From Agarophyton chilense (lineage: Eukaryota; Rhodophyta; Florideophyceae; Gracilariales; Gracilariaceae), in NCBI GenBank assembly GCA_030374765.1, contig JARGXX010000117.1, positions 558,001-622,000 on the forward strand: a stretch of DNA of 64,000 nt, read 5' to 3'. Positions 38,972 through 49,261 of this stretch are shown here, one piece after another; the stretch's first letter is position 1, and every line of letters begins with the position of its first letter. A program made the position numbers and the translations under genes. The notes under the pieces are model-generated. The model saw only the letters and a list, made by a program, of their open reading frames with translations, made no database searches and was not told where the DNA came from.

Positions 38972-39101
38972 AGTACTGCGGGTCGAAAGTGCCCCGGACG
39001 CCAGGTTGCCCCCCTTCCCTCCCCCCCGCCAAAATATTTAAATTTAAAAGAATTTTGTAAGCAAAGGTGCGCACTTTGGGCACTTTCTGCCCGCGAGTAC
39101 T
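38972..39101. repeat. 130-bp foldback repeat, MITE-like
   Basis: The left arm (38972-38994) starts AGTACTGCGGGTCGAAAGTGCCC. The right arm (39078-39101) starts GGGCACTTTCTGCCCGCGAG and ends TACT, and is the reverse complement of the left arm with few differences. The 83-bp centre includes a C-rich stretch and TTTAAATTTAAA. A short internally noncoding unit with terminal inverted repeats is the form of a MITE, though no clear target duplication was found. Confidence 0.5.
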
Positions 39102-39179
39102 CTAAAACAATGTTGTGAATACCTAAATAATCAATTTTTTAAAATTTTTTCGTGTTTTTGGCGCCGGCGGTGGTAATGA

Positions 39180-42100
39180 AGGGCGGCCGAGAAGCGGGAT
39201 GAGAAGTGTGAGAGAAGCAATTCTTCGCGGCGAAGGCGGTTGTTCGGAACAAACGGTATGTGAGGAGATTTACTCGAAGCCGAGTAACGAGATGGCGATG
39301 AAAGCGATAACAAGACGAAATTTGGACGTTGAGAAGGTACACGAAATGCATGGCGGGAAAGAAAAAAATAGGAGCGAGGGTATTATGCAAGGGGGACGTG
39401 AACGTGAACGTGTACGGAAGGGTAGGACTCCCAGAACAAGCAGAGATTATAAGAAAGAGGTGGGGAGACCTACGAAAACGGTTGGGAAATAGAATACGGC
39501 CGTTGTGCAATGAGCAGATGCAAATATTGGAATCCACGAAGTGGTTGAGGACTTCTAGGAGGAAATAATAGCAGAAGGGGTAGAAGAGAGAAAAGAGCAG
39601 TCAAGAATCAGGGCGGTCAAGTGGGCACGGAGACAGACTTCGCATATATTACGAAGAGAAGAATCGAGGTGAGAGAGTGAAACATCTCAACGTACTTTAC
39701 AAGTGAGAAGATGGGTATCCGATGATATTGAGAGAGATACTGGAGCTGGAACCGGGCACTCAGCCCGCGACGCATGGTTTTCAGGTCTATGGGGCGCTGC
39801 ACATAATGGAACACCGGTCCGCTTAGAGGAGAGGTATGGGCGCGAGACCAGTGGGGTAAAAAATTATTCGCCACGCCACTGAACCGGCGTAAAAGTTGGG
39901 TCAAGCGAAAAAGCTTCGGAAAGACGAGAAACACCGTGAGGAAGAGAAGCTTTGCGAACAAGAGGACTGGAAGGCCAAAACGTAGTATTGGAGGAAAGTG
40001 AGGATACGCCACGTGTTGAGGGAGAGCGTTTGGTACGTGCGTCTAATGGAGAAAAGGGAGCTGTCTGTAGAAGTAGATCGCGAACCCCTCATGGCATGAG
40101 TGTGAGAAGGACGAGGAACAGTTCCGGGAATGGCGGGGAGGACTGTTATGGGTGAGTAGGAGGGAATTGAGGCTGTAAGGGGACGATTTGTTGCAGAGAA
40201 CGAAGAGGAGGGTACAGAGAATTTGAAAAAGGATGTGAGTATGGTACCGCGTAAAGCTTTGGTTGAGAAGGTGATAGTCTTGAACGGACAGTTCGGTAAG
40301 TGGAAGGAAGATTATTACGTTTTGATGGTGAGTTTCAAGTTGTCGCAAAAGGGATTGGATTGATTGAAGGGAGAGGTAAGTGTACAGAATGTGTTCGGAA
40401 AACTTGAGGGAAGCGTTGAACACTCTGAAAAGGGGAGGAAAAGGGCGGGGATAGGAGGAGATGGCCGGGCGACGGAAGTATGGCATTGGAGTGCATGAGA
40501 GCTTCTATGGATTTGCACGGTATGTGTACGACAGGATTCTACATTACGCGAAGCTGGAGGCGTCGGAGCTTTTATTTAAAACGAAGAAGGTTGCAAGGAA
40601 TTAGACGAATCGGAGTGAGACGGTAGGGGAGAAAAACGACGGGAGTTTGTTTGTGGTAAGGCAAAAAGAGATAATACCGAATTGCACGTTTTAGGTGGCG
40701 ACGGAACTGAGGGCGTACACGACGTCATTTCAAGGGGGACGCGATCCGTTTCTGAAGTATTTTTTGGGCAAGGAGGTGTAAGAGACACGGTGGGAGTCCA
40801 TAACGACTGCGGGAAGGAAGGAGGAGTGCGTTGAGGAGGTGAATGAGGATATGTGCTTGAGACAGCGGATGAGAAAGACGCGGAGTGCTGTGATAAACGT
40901 ACGAAAGGAGGGTGCACTTGACCGACCATTTGGGCTGCTTCACTATGACCTGGTTGCGAGGCGTGGGAAGTTCCAGGAGAGCACGGAGCTAGAAATGGAG
41001 TTGAAGAAGAAGATAGGTGAGGTGCGAAAAAGTTTTGGGTGAGGAATGAGGATGGAACAAGGAGGCTATCAGCATGGCCCATGCGCCGGATTGAACATCT
41101 GATGTGTTCAGGTTCGAGGGCTCTTCCGAGGCTCAGAAGATTCGTTGACGGGAATTTGTACTTTAAGAATGGAGTTGCGGTTGTTGTGCTGGAGGAGTTT
41201 ATTGGGTACGATGCTATGATGGAAAAGGATGAGGAGATTCAATAAGTGTATGGGAAGTTCATGTATCTTTCAAGACTAGATGCCTGGATTGCTGGCGTGC
41301 TGTCGGTGATGGTTAGAGAGATCAAACGTGGGGGACACAGGAAATTGTTGTTTTTCTACGGTATACGGTAAGTAAGTACCGCTTGCAGCAGAGAAGAGTT
41401 TGGAGGCGGTTTCGGACATAGTGAGGGAGAAGAATGGTGTGGAGTTAGAGCAATGTGGGTTTCTTGAGGGGAATGGGTGGAAGGTGGCAGGAACTTCAGA
41501 GAGGGTGGGGACGATAAGTATTTGGATGCCTTCATCTGGGAAGACCTACGTTGTAGTGAAAGAGAAATTCTTTGTGGACAACTTGACGAAACGTCTCGGT
41601 GTTGAGCTAGATTGCTACGTTGGGGCCTGCCAACCGGAAGAGTCATAGTGTACTCGGTTGCAGAGAGCGAGTGGGAGCGAAGTGGGAACGCCAATGAAAG
41701 AAGAACGGGAAGAAATGGGAACATTGGGTGCAACACCAAATGTATTGGGAGACGTGAACTAAGGCGACGGTTTTATGAATGGTTTCACATTTGGGTCCCG
41801 ATAGAAATGGGTAAGGTTTAAGCGATGGAAGTGCTAGTCGAGGCGTGGTGGTAAGGGAGGGGGGGGTAGTTATCTCGGAGAACATGGACGGAGCCGAGAA
41901 TGGATGAAGAAATAGTGAGACCGAACCAAGGGGAGACGTTTTCAGAGAGTGAGGCTGAATGTATGAGTACAGGGTGCACTGTGTGGTTTTCTTCGTCGGC
42001 CGTGGCCCAGCGAAGGGAGGTACAGTTGAGGGCCTCGTCGATGATGTCCCTTGGAGACACTAGCTCCAAGAACATGACGATTGCGAGTTCGGTGGAGGTG

Positions 42101-42300
42101 TTGGGGGGTGTTTGTTGATGAGATTCGAATGAGGAAGCTGAGTTTGCACACCCAGATGATGGAGGAAAAGGTGGAGGAGGTTTTGCCAGCGACGATGACG
42201 TGGTAGAACTTAAGAGAATTGGAGGGAGCGAAGGAGTCACCGGCGATGATGTGTTAAATGACTGGGATGGGGAGACCCTTTTGTGATACTTCGTTTTGTA
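39180..42300 (+). other. Purine-skewed region with fragmentary open frames
   Basis: Over about 3.1 kb the plus strand is strongly enriched in A and G (runs such as GGAGGAAAAGG). Plus-strand frames give Lys/Arg/Glu/Gly-rich fragments such as EIIRKRWGDLRKRLGNR, SAVINVRKEGALDRPF and GDVNVNVYGRVG, in changing frames. Minus-strand frames are Ser/Pro-rich and look like shadows. It may be one decayed long gene or mobile-element open frame on the plus strand. No catalytic motif was recognised. Confidence 0.35.
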
Positions 42301-42720
42301 CCGGGCGGAAATCCTCCAATGTGGGGATGTACCCACCAACGATGTACAATGTGCCAGATTTCTATTCCTATTCCGATATTTATTGCTATTGCCAGGCTTC
42401 AAATACTACTACGCGAACATGAATGGGGGTAACAAAAAATTTGAAATACAGGCACAATGTTTTAGTATGCACACCTGATTGGGGCTCATACAAACTTCGG
42501 ATTCTGCATTTTTGCGCTAGTTTTGGTTCTGCAATAACTAGCAACTTTGATTAAGTGAAGTTGTTTTGAGAAAATATGGAACTGCAAAAATGAAAAAAAT
42601 TCATTGGGTTTCTATCCTTTTTAATTCGTCCGTTTTCAATGCCTAAACTAGCATTCCGAGAACACAGACGTGGAGGAACAAGATGTGTGGGAAAATTCAC
42701 TTCAGATGGTAGACTTACAA
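42301..42720. other. AT-rich spacer, nothing recognised
   Basis: About 420 bp of AT-rich DNA between the purine-skewed region and the hAT relic. No supportable feature. Confidence 0.4.
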
Positions 42721-45700
42721 TTACATTTGTTCCAAAAGAGAGCTCATCTCTGCAAAATCTATAGACGTTAGCGTTGTATCTGTCACATCCTCCCAGCTTA
42801 GCTCGTTCCAAATCTCATCATCACCAAGAAGTGCTTGAGCCACATCAACGTTCGAACCATAAGATAGTTCTAGAAAGTTTTCTCCATGAGGCAAGATTGG
42901 ATCCGGTGCAACATATCGGTAATAACCGAAACCCAAGGTCACTGTACTCCTCGACCTATTACACATTGCGCCATTAAAGGCACAGAAGACCGTTTTCTGA
43001 CCTTCTCGGGATGTAAACGGTTTTGAATTGGGATTCGATTCCTGCCCTGCAAACTAAAGCTTCATCCTACCTATGAGGAAGACAGGCTTATACAAAGAAC
43101 TCGTAGAGCTAATATTCGAAGCAACAGCCTAGACTTGAAATGCACCCAGTACATAACAGGCATGCTATGGTAGCCAAATAAAAAATCACGAACAGATTCA
43201 TACTCAGATGGACATGCCCGAAATGGTTTGGTGAAAACTAGAGCTTCAAATAGACGCTGCAAAGATCCTTCTTCGCCGCTTGAACTCGGGAACTTCTGTG
43301 TCAGAAAGAATACATGTGAACGCACAAACGACCGTATGTGCTGCAATATGTGTGAATGATATTGTTGGATGTCGTCGTTGGTGCTATTTGAAGCTAAGCA
43401 GTATGCCATAAATTGGAAAGAACTCAGAAGCGGGATTTATGGTCCTAAACGATCCGCGCGAGCTTGATACACGTGAAATACTTCTGTGTTCCAGTTTTCG
43501 GTGAAAATATAGTAAGGGGAAGGTCTTGAAGAGCTCGATGTAGATTATGCGTTGCAATTTACCCGTTTGAGATATAATAGCTTTCGTTGTGGAAGAATCG
43601 CAGATATTGACGAATGACACAAAGATTGTGATAAACATCGATATATATTGCATAAAGCGCATCATCTGTAACTGCCGACTCGAAAATAACACTTCGTGAA
43701 TCATTTCTAAAGCCAAATAAGTTTTCCACAAAGATCGGAGACAGAACAATTTTCCTATACACGTATTGATCTCGAATGAAAACTTGCACCTTGCCTTCAA
43801 AACTTGCAATCCTATTCGTAGCTCGCTTGTCCAGTTGAACCGCTGTTCGGGGCGGCGACTGACGTTTATAGCTGTCCAACTAACCGTTGCTCGAACGTAT
43901 CCGGTGTTACGAAAGGATACATTGTGTTTTTCTTTCAGCTGTTTGAAACAAACGTACAGCTTTGGGCGATTCCGAAGATCGGAGACAACCTTTGACACTG
44001 TGTCAAATACTTCTTTAATCCAAACCGAGCAGAAAAGGTCTTGCATAAAGAGGTTTGCGATGTGGATTTGATTTTGACATGGCGTAGTGAAGTTGAAAAT
44101 TTCGGCTATTTTTTCTTTCGCGCTGACACAAACACTGGTTTTGTCACTAGTGACTCCGCAAATCTTCCTAATATCCTCGAACTCTGACATTGAGCAAGTT
44201 TGTATGTTAGCGTAGAACCGGACATCACACTTTAACGTCCTTGTGTATATCGGGCTGTGGAAAAAGGGTTTTATCGAACTGTCGATTTCAGTCACAGAGA
44301 GAAGTATAGTGCAATACCCCGCGAGGGGAAAAGACACTCAAGTTGTTCGAAGCACTGCTCCCTTCTTAGGAGAACTCAGCGTAGAGCCTTCCGTATCTCC
44401 CAGCTGTGGGCGTAGCTCCGCGGAGACTTCAGGATATACCACGGAAGTGGGGATAGAAACGAGTAAGAGGTGTACGATAGCAATGCCGATAACGCTTGGA
44501 ACAGGGGAAATAAATGGATAAATAAAAGGGGAAACTCCAACGGAGTAGTAGAAATAACAAGAAACCAGGAAACAACCCAATACTGGGGCGGAGAAGAAAC
44601 CTGTAACACACAGTAAAACATAGGAATAAAAGAAACAGGAAAACATACAAGGTATAGTAAGAATCACTCCTTAAGAGATACCGGTGGGATAACTGAACCG
44701 ATGGCAATGCAGGTACCCTCCGAAGGCAGTAGTAATCCTGCAAAGGCAGTAACAATTAGAGCCGAACACACGGTACCCATTTACTTGGTGATGGCTACGG
44801 CGAGATCGCCGGAGCCCAAGTACTGTTCTACTGTGACCACTAGACTAATTAATTAATTAAAATAAACTAATCTAGTGCCAATTATTATATTACTACATTT
44901 CTAATTAATGTTCTTCTCATGTGGGGACCCAATATAGCGGGGATCCCTGCCTTCTAGGTATACCACGTTACCATAGCGCCAAAATCGTACAAATTTCCTC
45001 TCATAAGTAGAGCATCCCCCACGGGAGTATCAAAATTTACTTGTGAGTATCCGACACCGGAATATCGCCGAGGGCGTTGCACTACAAGAAGTACATTAAC
45101 CACGTTTTGTGTATTCGAATAAGTCCATCCGTCGAAAATGAAAGTATAAAAACCGTTGCGACAATACTGTAGCGATAGAAGTTCTGACCCAACATGGAAT
45201 TCGTGTGTAGTACGAATCAAAAACTTTCGCTCCCATTTTTGCAGAGATTGGTATTTGATCCACAAAAAAGAACGCAATATCAAAATGTGAAAGAGTTGAT
45301 CTTCGATTTCTCTACAATTTAAAACCAAAAACGGGAGCATTTGATTCACGACCAGTGAAATAATCAACTTGCTGATCTACGACCGCCTTTCGTAAGACCT
45401 AAACATTTTCGGTATTATGTTTTTCGGTTTTTACGTTTGCCAAATGTCCTTCCGAATTTTTTTCACGTTATGCTTGGAGCTATCTGTCAGGTTTTTCTCA
45501 CTGCGCTTTACTTTTGGTAACAGAGTCTGTGATATACCAAAGCACATAGCTGAGCTCCCATTTTGTTTCATGGTGAGCTGCAAAATGGTTTTCCGTACGA
45601 AAGGTTCCTTCACACTTTTTAACGCATGAATAAACTCCAGTAGATGTTTCTTAGCTACATCGCATTTGGCGTACTTGCTAAAATTTGATAGGAGCAATGA

Positions 45701-45844
45701 AGATAGGTGGTTTTCGTTCGAAAGGTGGCATACTGTAAAACATTCGTCCAGCCACCAGTTTTTCCCGCGACCTTTGTGCTTTCTTCGACACAAAGATCTA
45801 GATGAACTTCTGTGGTTCTGGCCAGAAATCAAACCAGTAGCCAC
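42721..45844 (-). pseudogene. hAT-type transposase relic with DUF659-like region
   Basis: On the minus strand the order fits a hAT transposase. First comes a Lys/Arg-rich zinc-finger-like N-terminal part with WWLDECFTVCHLSNENHLSS. Then FIFDGWTYSNTQNVVNVLLV, matching the DUF659 consensus around the catalytic Asp (FDGWT). Then CGVTSDKTSVCVSAKEKI and PCQNQIHIANLFMQDLF, matching the TD-x-A-x-N and C-x2-H-x-L-NL segments in degraded form, and later a weak C-terminal part near 42966-42721. Two in-frame stops lie between 45431 and 45367, a 641-bp insertion splits the frame at 44319-44959, and a frameshift occurs near 43400. The 3' limit is uncertain. Confidence 0.65.
44319..44959. mobile_element. 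641-bp insertion inside the hAT relic, flanked by ATACC direct repeats
   Basis: ATACC occurs at 44314-44318 and again at 44960-44964. Removing the 641 bp plus one ATACC joins the minus-strand frame exactly (GAMVTWY to CTILLSVTEID), so this is an insertion with a 5-bp target duplication. The insert runs from CCGCGAGGGG to CTTCTAGGT, has no TG...CA ends, no obvious inverted repeats, no coding and an AT-rich patch with TAATTAATTAATTAAA. It may be a nonautonomous element of an unrecognised type. Confidence 0.65.
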
Positions 45845-46269
45845 AGATTAGACTCAAGCTGAAAAAAAGCAGTAAATAAATTTATTACAGTGACCGCATT
45901 TAGAAAAGAACTTTAGAATAGAACACCTCCATGTTTATATATTTCCTCGGTCCATTTGTAGCTTGATCGAGTCATATTTATCCTTAAGTTACTGTAATGT
46001 GTCACAAATAAACAGGAACTAAACAAAACCAAACTAGTGGTTTTTTTACCCAAGTAAATGAAAAACGGTTACTCTCACCACGAAATTAGAAAAGAACAAA
46101 AAAATTTGAACGTCTTAATCACACGTTCTATCAATAAATAAACGAATCTAACTTGAAAACATATTTTATATCTTCTTTTTACATTTATTTTTCTCTATGC
46201 AGCCTAAAATGTGTATAAAATCGTGTCTGACCCCTTAATAAAAAGGTGCCATTGATTCTCTTTTTAAAG
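45845..46269. other. AT-rich spacer between hAT and Tc1 relics
   Basis: About 425 bp of very AT-rich DNA with short A and T runs. No supportable feature; it may include the ends of either neighbouring relic. Confidence 0.4.
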
Positions 46270-47013
46270 AAAAAGTTTGCTTCATCAAAATCGCTAAGAA
46301 GACAAACCGAAGCCGAAAGGTTGTCTCAGCTTATTTAAGGAATAAAACAATACGAAAAGAACTACAAAAAAATGTAAATATTTTAAAAAACCTCCACGAA
46401 GCAGCAAAAAAAGTATTCTGTATCTCAACTAAAAAATAAGTTCAGTTTATCTGTAACTACTCGGCTTGTGCAACAAGGATTGAATGCATCTACAACTATA
46501 AATTATATGAAGATAAAAAAAGCACCCGAATTGATGCCGAGACATGTTCAACACGATCCTTGAAAAAATGAAAAAATATTGTCTAGAAGAAAAGCTGTTG
46601 GGAGAGTAGTTGTGGTTAGGGGTGCATTATGCGAAAAATGATACAGTTAATTTGCAAGTTTGATTAGAAATAAAGATCCAAAAAAGGATTGCAATACGTT
46701 GAAAAACTATTTTCTTTTACTATCTACTAAAATCTATAGTGGTAGCTGGATTTTTCAGCAGGACAGTGCTGTTATAAACTGTTTAAAATATACATAACGT
46801 TGTTTTGGGTCTAAAGATACTGAATTCAAGAAATGGGCTGCACGCAGAACTGACTTGAAACCTATTGAGAACGTATGACGGATTTTGTGTCGTGCCTTTT
46901 ACGCAAATTCAAGGCAATTTACTGATGTAAAATCCCTAAAAAGGGCTGTTATTGAAGAATGTGAAAAATTGAGTCCACGTTGGAGATATAAATTTCTAAA
47001 AAGTTTGGAGTGA
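46270..47013 (+). pseudogene. Tc1/mariner transposase relic
   Basis: Translated in the plus frames, the region shows the Tc1 helix-turn-helix end (IAKKTNRSRKVVSAYLRN), then TTRLVQQGLNAST and MKIKKAPELMPRH, then WIFQQDSAVIN, which holds the second catalytic Asp (family form WIFQQDNA). Next is KWAARRTDLKPIENV, matching the family WPA-x-SPDLNPIENLW. The Trp expected after PIENV is a TGA at 46876-46878, and several other stops and shifts are present. The last residues EECEKLSPRWRYKFLKSLE end with a TGA at 47011-47013. Terminal inverted repeats were not found. Confidence 0.85.
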
Positions 47014-47592
47014 CGTTGTTAACACGTGTTAAAAGAGGTAGGAAGAAAAAAAGCTACAGTGTTTCAAAAACATATCCCTTCCTAAAACCGGGCCAAAAAA
47101 ATGCGTTTTCTGTACTGTAGAGCCCAATAAACCTTAAAGGCAGAAATCTTGTTTCTTAAACATATCCTTTATACGATATAGAGCTCCATTATGACTTGTG
47201 TACCGCCTTTATCTTTCCAAAAACATATGTAAATTATTAGATTGGACCACAATGCCATGATCCCAACTTTTGTAGCGCGAAAACTAAAAAAAAGCCCAAA
47301 AACAAACAATGAATACAAAAAATCTGTTTGTTAAGAATTCAAGAAATACTTGAGCTTTACCGCATTCTTTTCTAACACAAAAATGCGTAGAAGTAAGCGT
47401 TATCTGTGCTGTGATACGTCATGGTGCAAAAATAATTGCAACAAAACTGTATTTGAATTTAAAATGTTCTAAATCTAAAATAAGACTCAAAGCAAAAAGT
47501 CAAAATTGGTTAAACGATACAACAACAAAGAAATCTTCTTTTGAAAACGCACCATAATGTCGTAAAGTAGCAGAAGGTCTGACCTTTGAGGT
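47014..47592. other. AT-rich spacer before the nested retroelements
   Basis: About 580 bp of AT-rich DNA, probably the 3' part of the Tc1 unit and its flank. No supportable feature. Confidence 0.4.
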
Positions 47593-48181
47593 TGTCGATA
47601 TACTACACTGACCTTGTAGGTGATGGACGCGAGGGATCATCGGCCATGCAGCTCCGGGCGAGCTGCCATCTAGGTGTTGTCAGCCACGTGTATTGTTGAC
47701 ATGTACCTTCTGGTTGAGTAATTGTAATTGTTATTATATTTATTCTAGTACAGTAGTGGAGTGGCCACCTGGCACTGTAGCCAGTGCTGGCCAGGTCTCT
47801 GACACTAGGTTAGAGACCGTGCCTTGCTGGCACCTCCCGGATGATCTGGAAAGTGCAGTCCACTGCATATAGGAAACTGCACCTTCTCCACCCTAGTCTG
47901 ATAAAGACAGGCACCACTTGGGTCACAACTATACCTTTTGATTCATTGTTTCTCAACTACCACATAGGTTTTACCGCGCGTCGACGCCAACTATCGTTCA
48001 CCTACACGGTATAGGCTAGCTGTCCCGCCGTTTGCTCCTGCGGGTTTTCACGGTGCCCTGTTACCATCGAGGTTTATCTCGTCTACCTTCTAAGGTTGAG
48101 CGTCACCACGCTCCCTACGGTTGAGCGTCACCACGCTCCTGAGACAAGACATTAGCATACCCCAGAGGTGCTTGTAGGACA
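47593..48181 (+). repeat. 5' LTR of the outer chromovirus-type element X (start inferred)
   Basis: The right end GTAGGACA is fixed because a primer-binding site starts 3 bp later (TGG at 48185). The left end at TGTCGATA is inferred from TGTC...GACA symmetry; the second LTR lies beyond the window, so it cannot be confirmed here. Inside is a 25-bp tandem pair GGTTGAGCGTCACCACGCTCC at 48094-48114 and 48119-48139, each forming a small hairpin (GAGCGT/ACGCTC). Confidence 0.5.
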
Positions 48182-48184
48182 AAT

Positions 48185-48196
48185 TGGTCTCCCGAC
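48185..48196 (+). other. Primer-binding site of element X, interrupted
   Basis: TGGTCTCCCGAC runs straight into the LTR of element B. The matching site of B, on the minus strand at 56449-56428, reads TGGTCTCCCGACTAAGAACC. After B, element X resumes at 57168 with ACGACTTAGAG, so the uninterrupted X site would read TGGTCTCCCGACTTAGAG. Both elements thus appear to prime from the same tRNA. Confidence 0.75.
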
Positions 48197-48912
48197 TGTA
48201 GTATCCGCTCTAACGGAGAGAGAAGACACCTGCGACAGCGTTCGGACTGCCGATGGGTCGCTTGCGGTGAAGAAAAAGGGGTGGTAGAGCTACAACACCA
48301 GCGAGCTGGAAGTGGGGTGTAAGGCCACTACTCGCCAGCGAAGGTGAACAGTGCCACTGTAAAACGTTGATGGAACGTAGGTACGAGACGGCTCGTGAAG
48401 TGGTTGGGGGCTGACTATCTATTATATCTCGTCCAGATCTCCGGTTAAGGAATCCTAAGCGAGGAACAGAATAGTCATGATGCCCATGCTGTCTCCTTTA
48501 CTTGGAGTCGGCGCTCACCTCTGGTACACTATATACTGTGTACCAGGGTGAGTGCCCAAATATTTATTTAAATAATACCCAGTGGTCAGCCACTTAGCCA
48601 AACCACTGTATGGGTATGGTCCGTAATGGACGTCTAGCTACAAAGGGTAGTAAAGCACTCCACGTGGATCGCCACTACATGCGCCGTTGCCAATATGGCA
48701 TTCGCCTAGGAAGGGTCGCAACTATGCGCGCGCCGTGGTAAGCCACTCGACCCATGACGCCACGTGTTCCACTAAGATATTCTACCTCAAGACATCCTAT
48801 GCGGGATGCCGTTTCATATCACAATGCTGATGACAACACCCACTTATGAGTTCTGACCGCGACTTCACGAAAAACCAACCTATCGGATTCCCCGACATAG
48901 TAGAATACTACA
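48197..48912 (-). repeat. 3' LTR of element B (left copy)
   Basis: 716 bp with perfect 7-bp ends TGTAGTA/TACTACA. It contains a palindrome-rich stretch GGTACACTATATACTGTGTACC near 48524-48545 and the AT-rich ATTTATTTAAATAAT. On the plus strand it has a short open frame starting MSSDRDF, also present in the other LTR. Confidence 0.92.
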
Positions 48913-48923
48913 CACCCCCCTCG
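48913..48923 (-). other. Polypurine tract of element B
   Basis: On the minus strand CGAGGGGGGTG directly precedes the 3' LTR, the place where second-strand DNA synthesis starts in LTR elements. Confidence 0.75.
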
Positions 48924-49261
48924 TTAAGCGCGAATCATGGGGGGTGCAAGAAGCATTTATACGCAGTCGGACCGGTGTTTCGGGTACTCATCGTCATCAC
49001 GAATTCCTCGCCGTCCGACCAACTCAAACAGTTCTCAACAGCATTCTTTTCCTCACCGCTCTTCAGCTCGATCTCTCGCTTCTCGAGTTCTTAACTTCTT
49101 CTTCTCGCTTCTAGAGTTCTTCAATCCGTCTTCTCGCTTCTCGAGTTTGTCATAGGTGATAATCAGTAAATGTCCTTTGCTTGCATGTCTTCACGTTTCC
49201 TCTTCATGATTTCTTGTTTTTTTCTCGCCTTTCGAGTTTTTACTACCTTTGTAGCCCATAC

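Noticed and set aside
48846..49094. Open frame MSSDRDF in both LTRs of element B as the start of a gag gene
   Set aside because: It lies inside the 716-bp LTRs, is on the strand opposite to B, and continues into unrelated sequence at each copy. In the right copy it runs by chance into element X.
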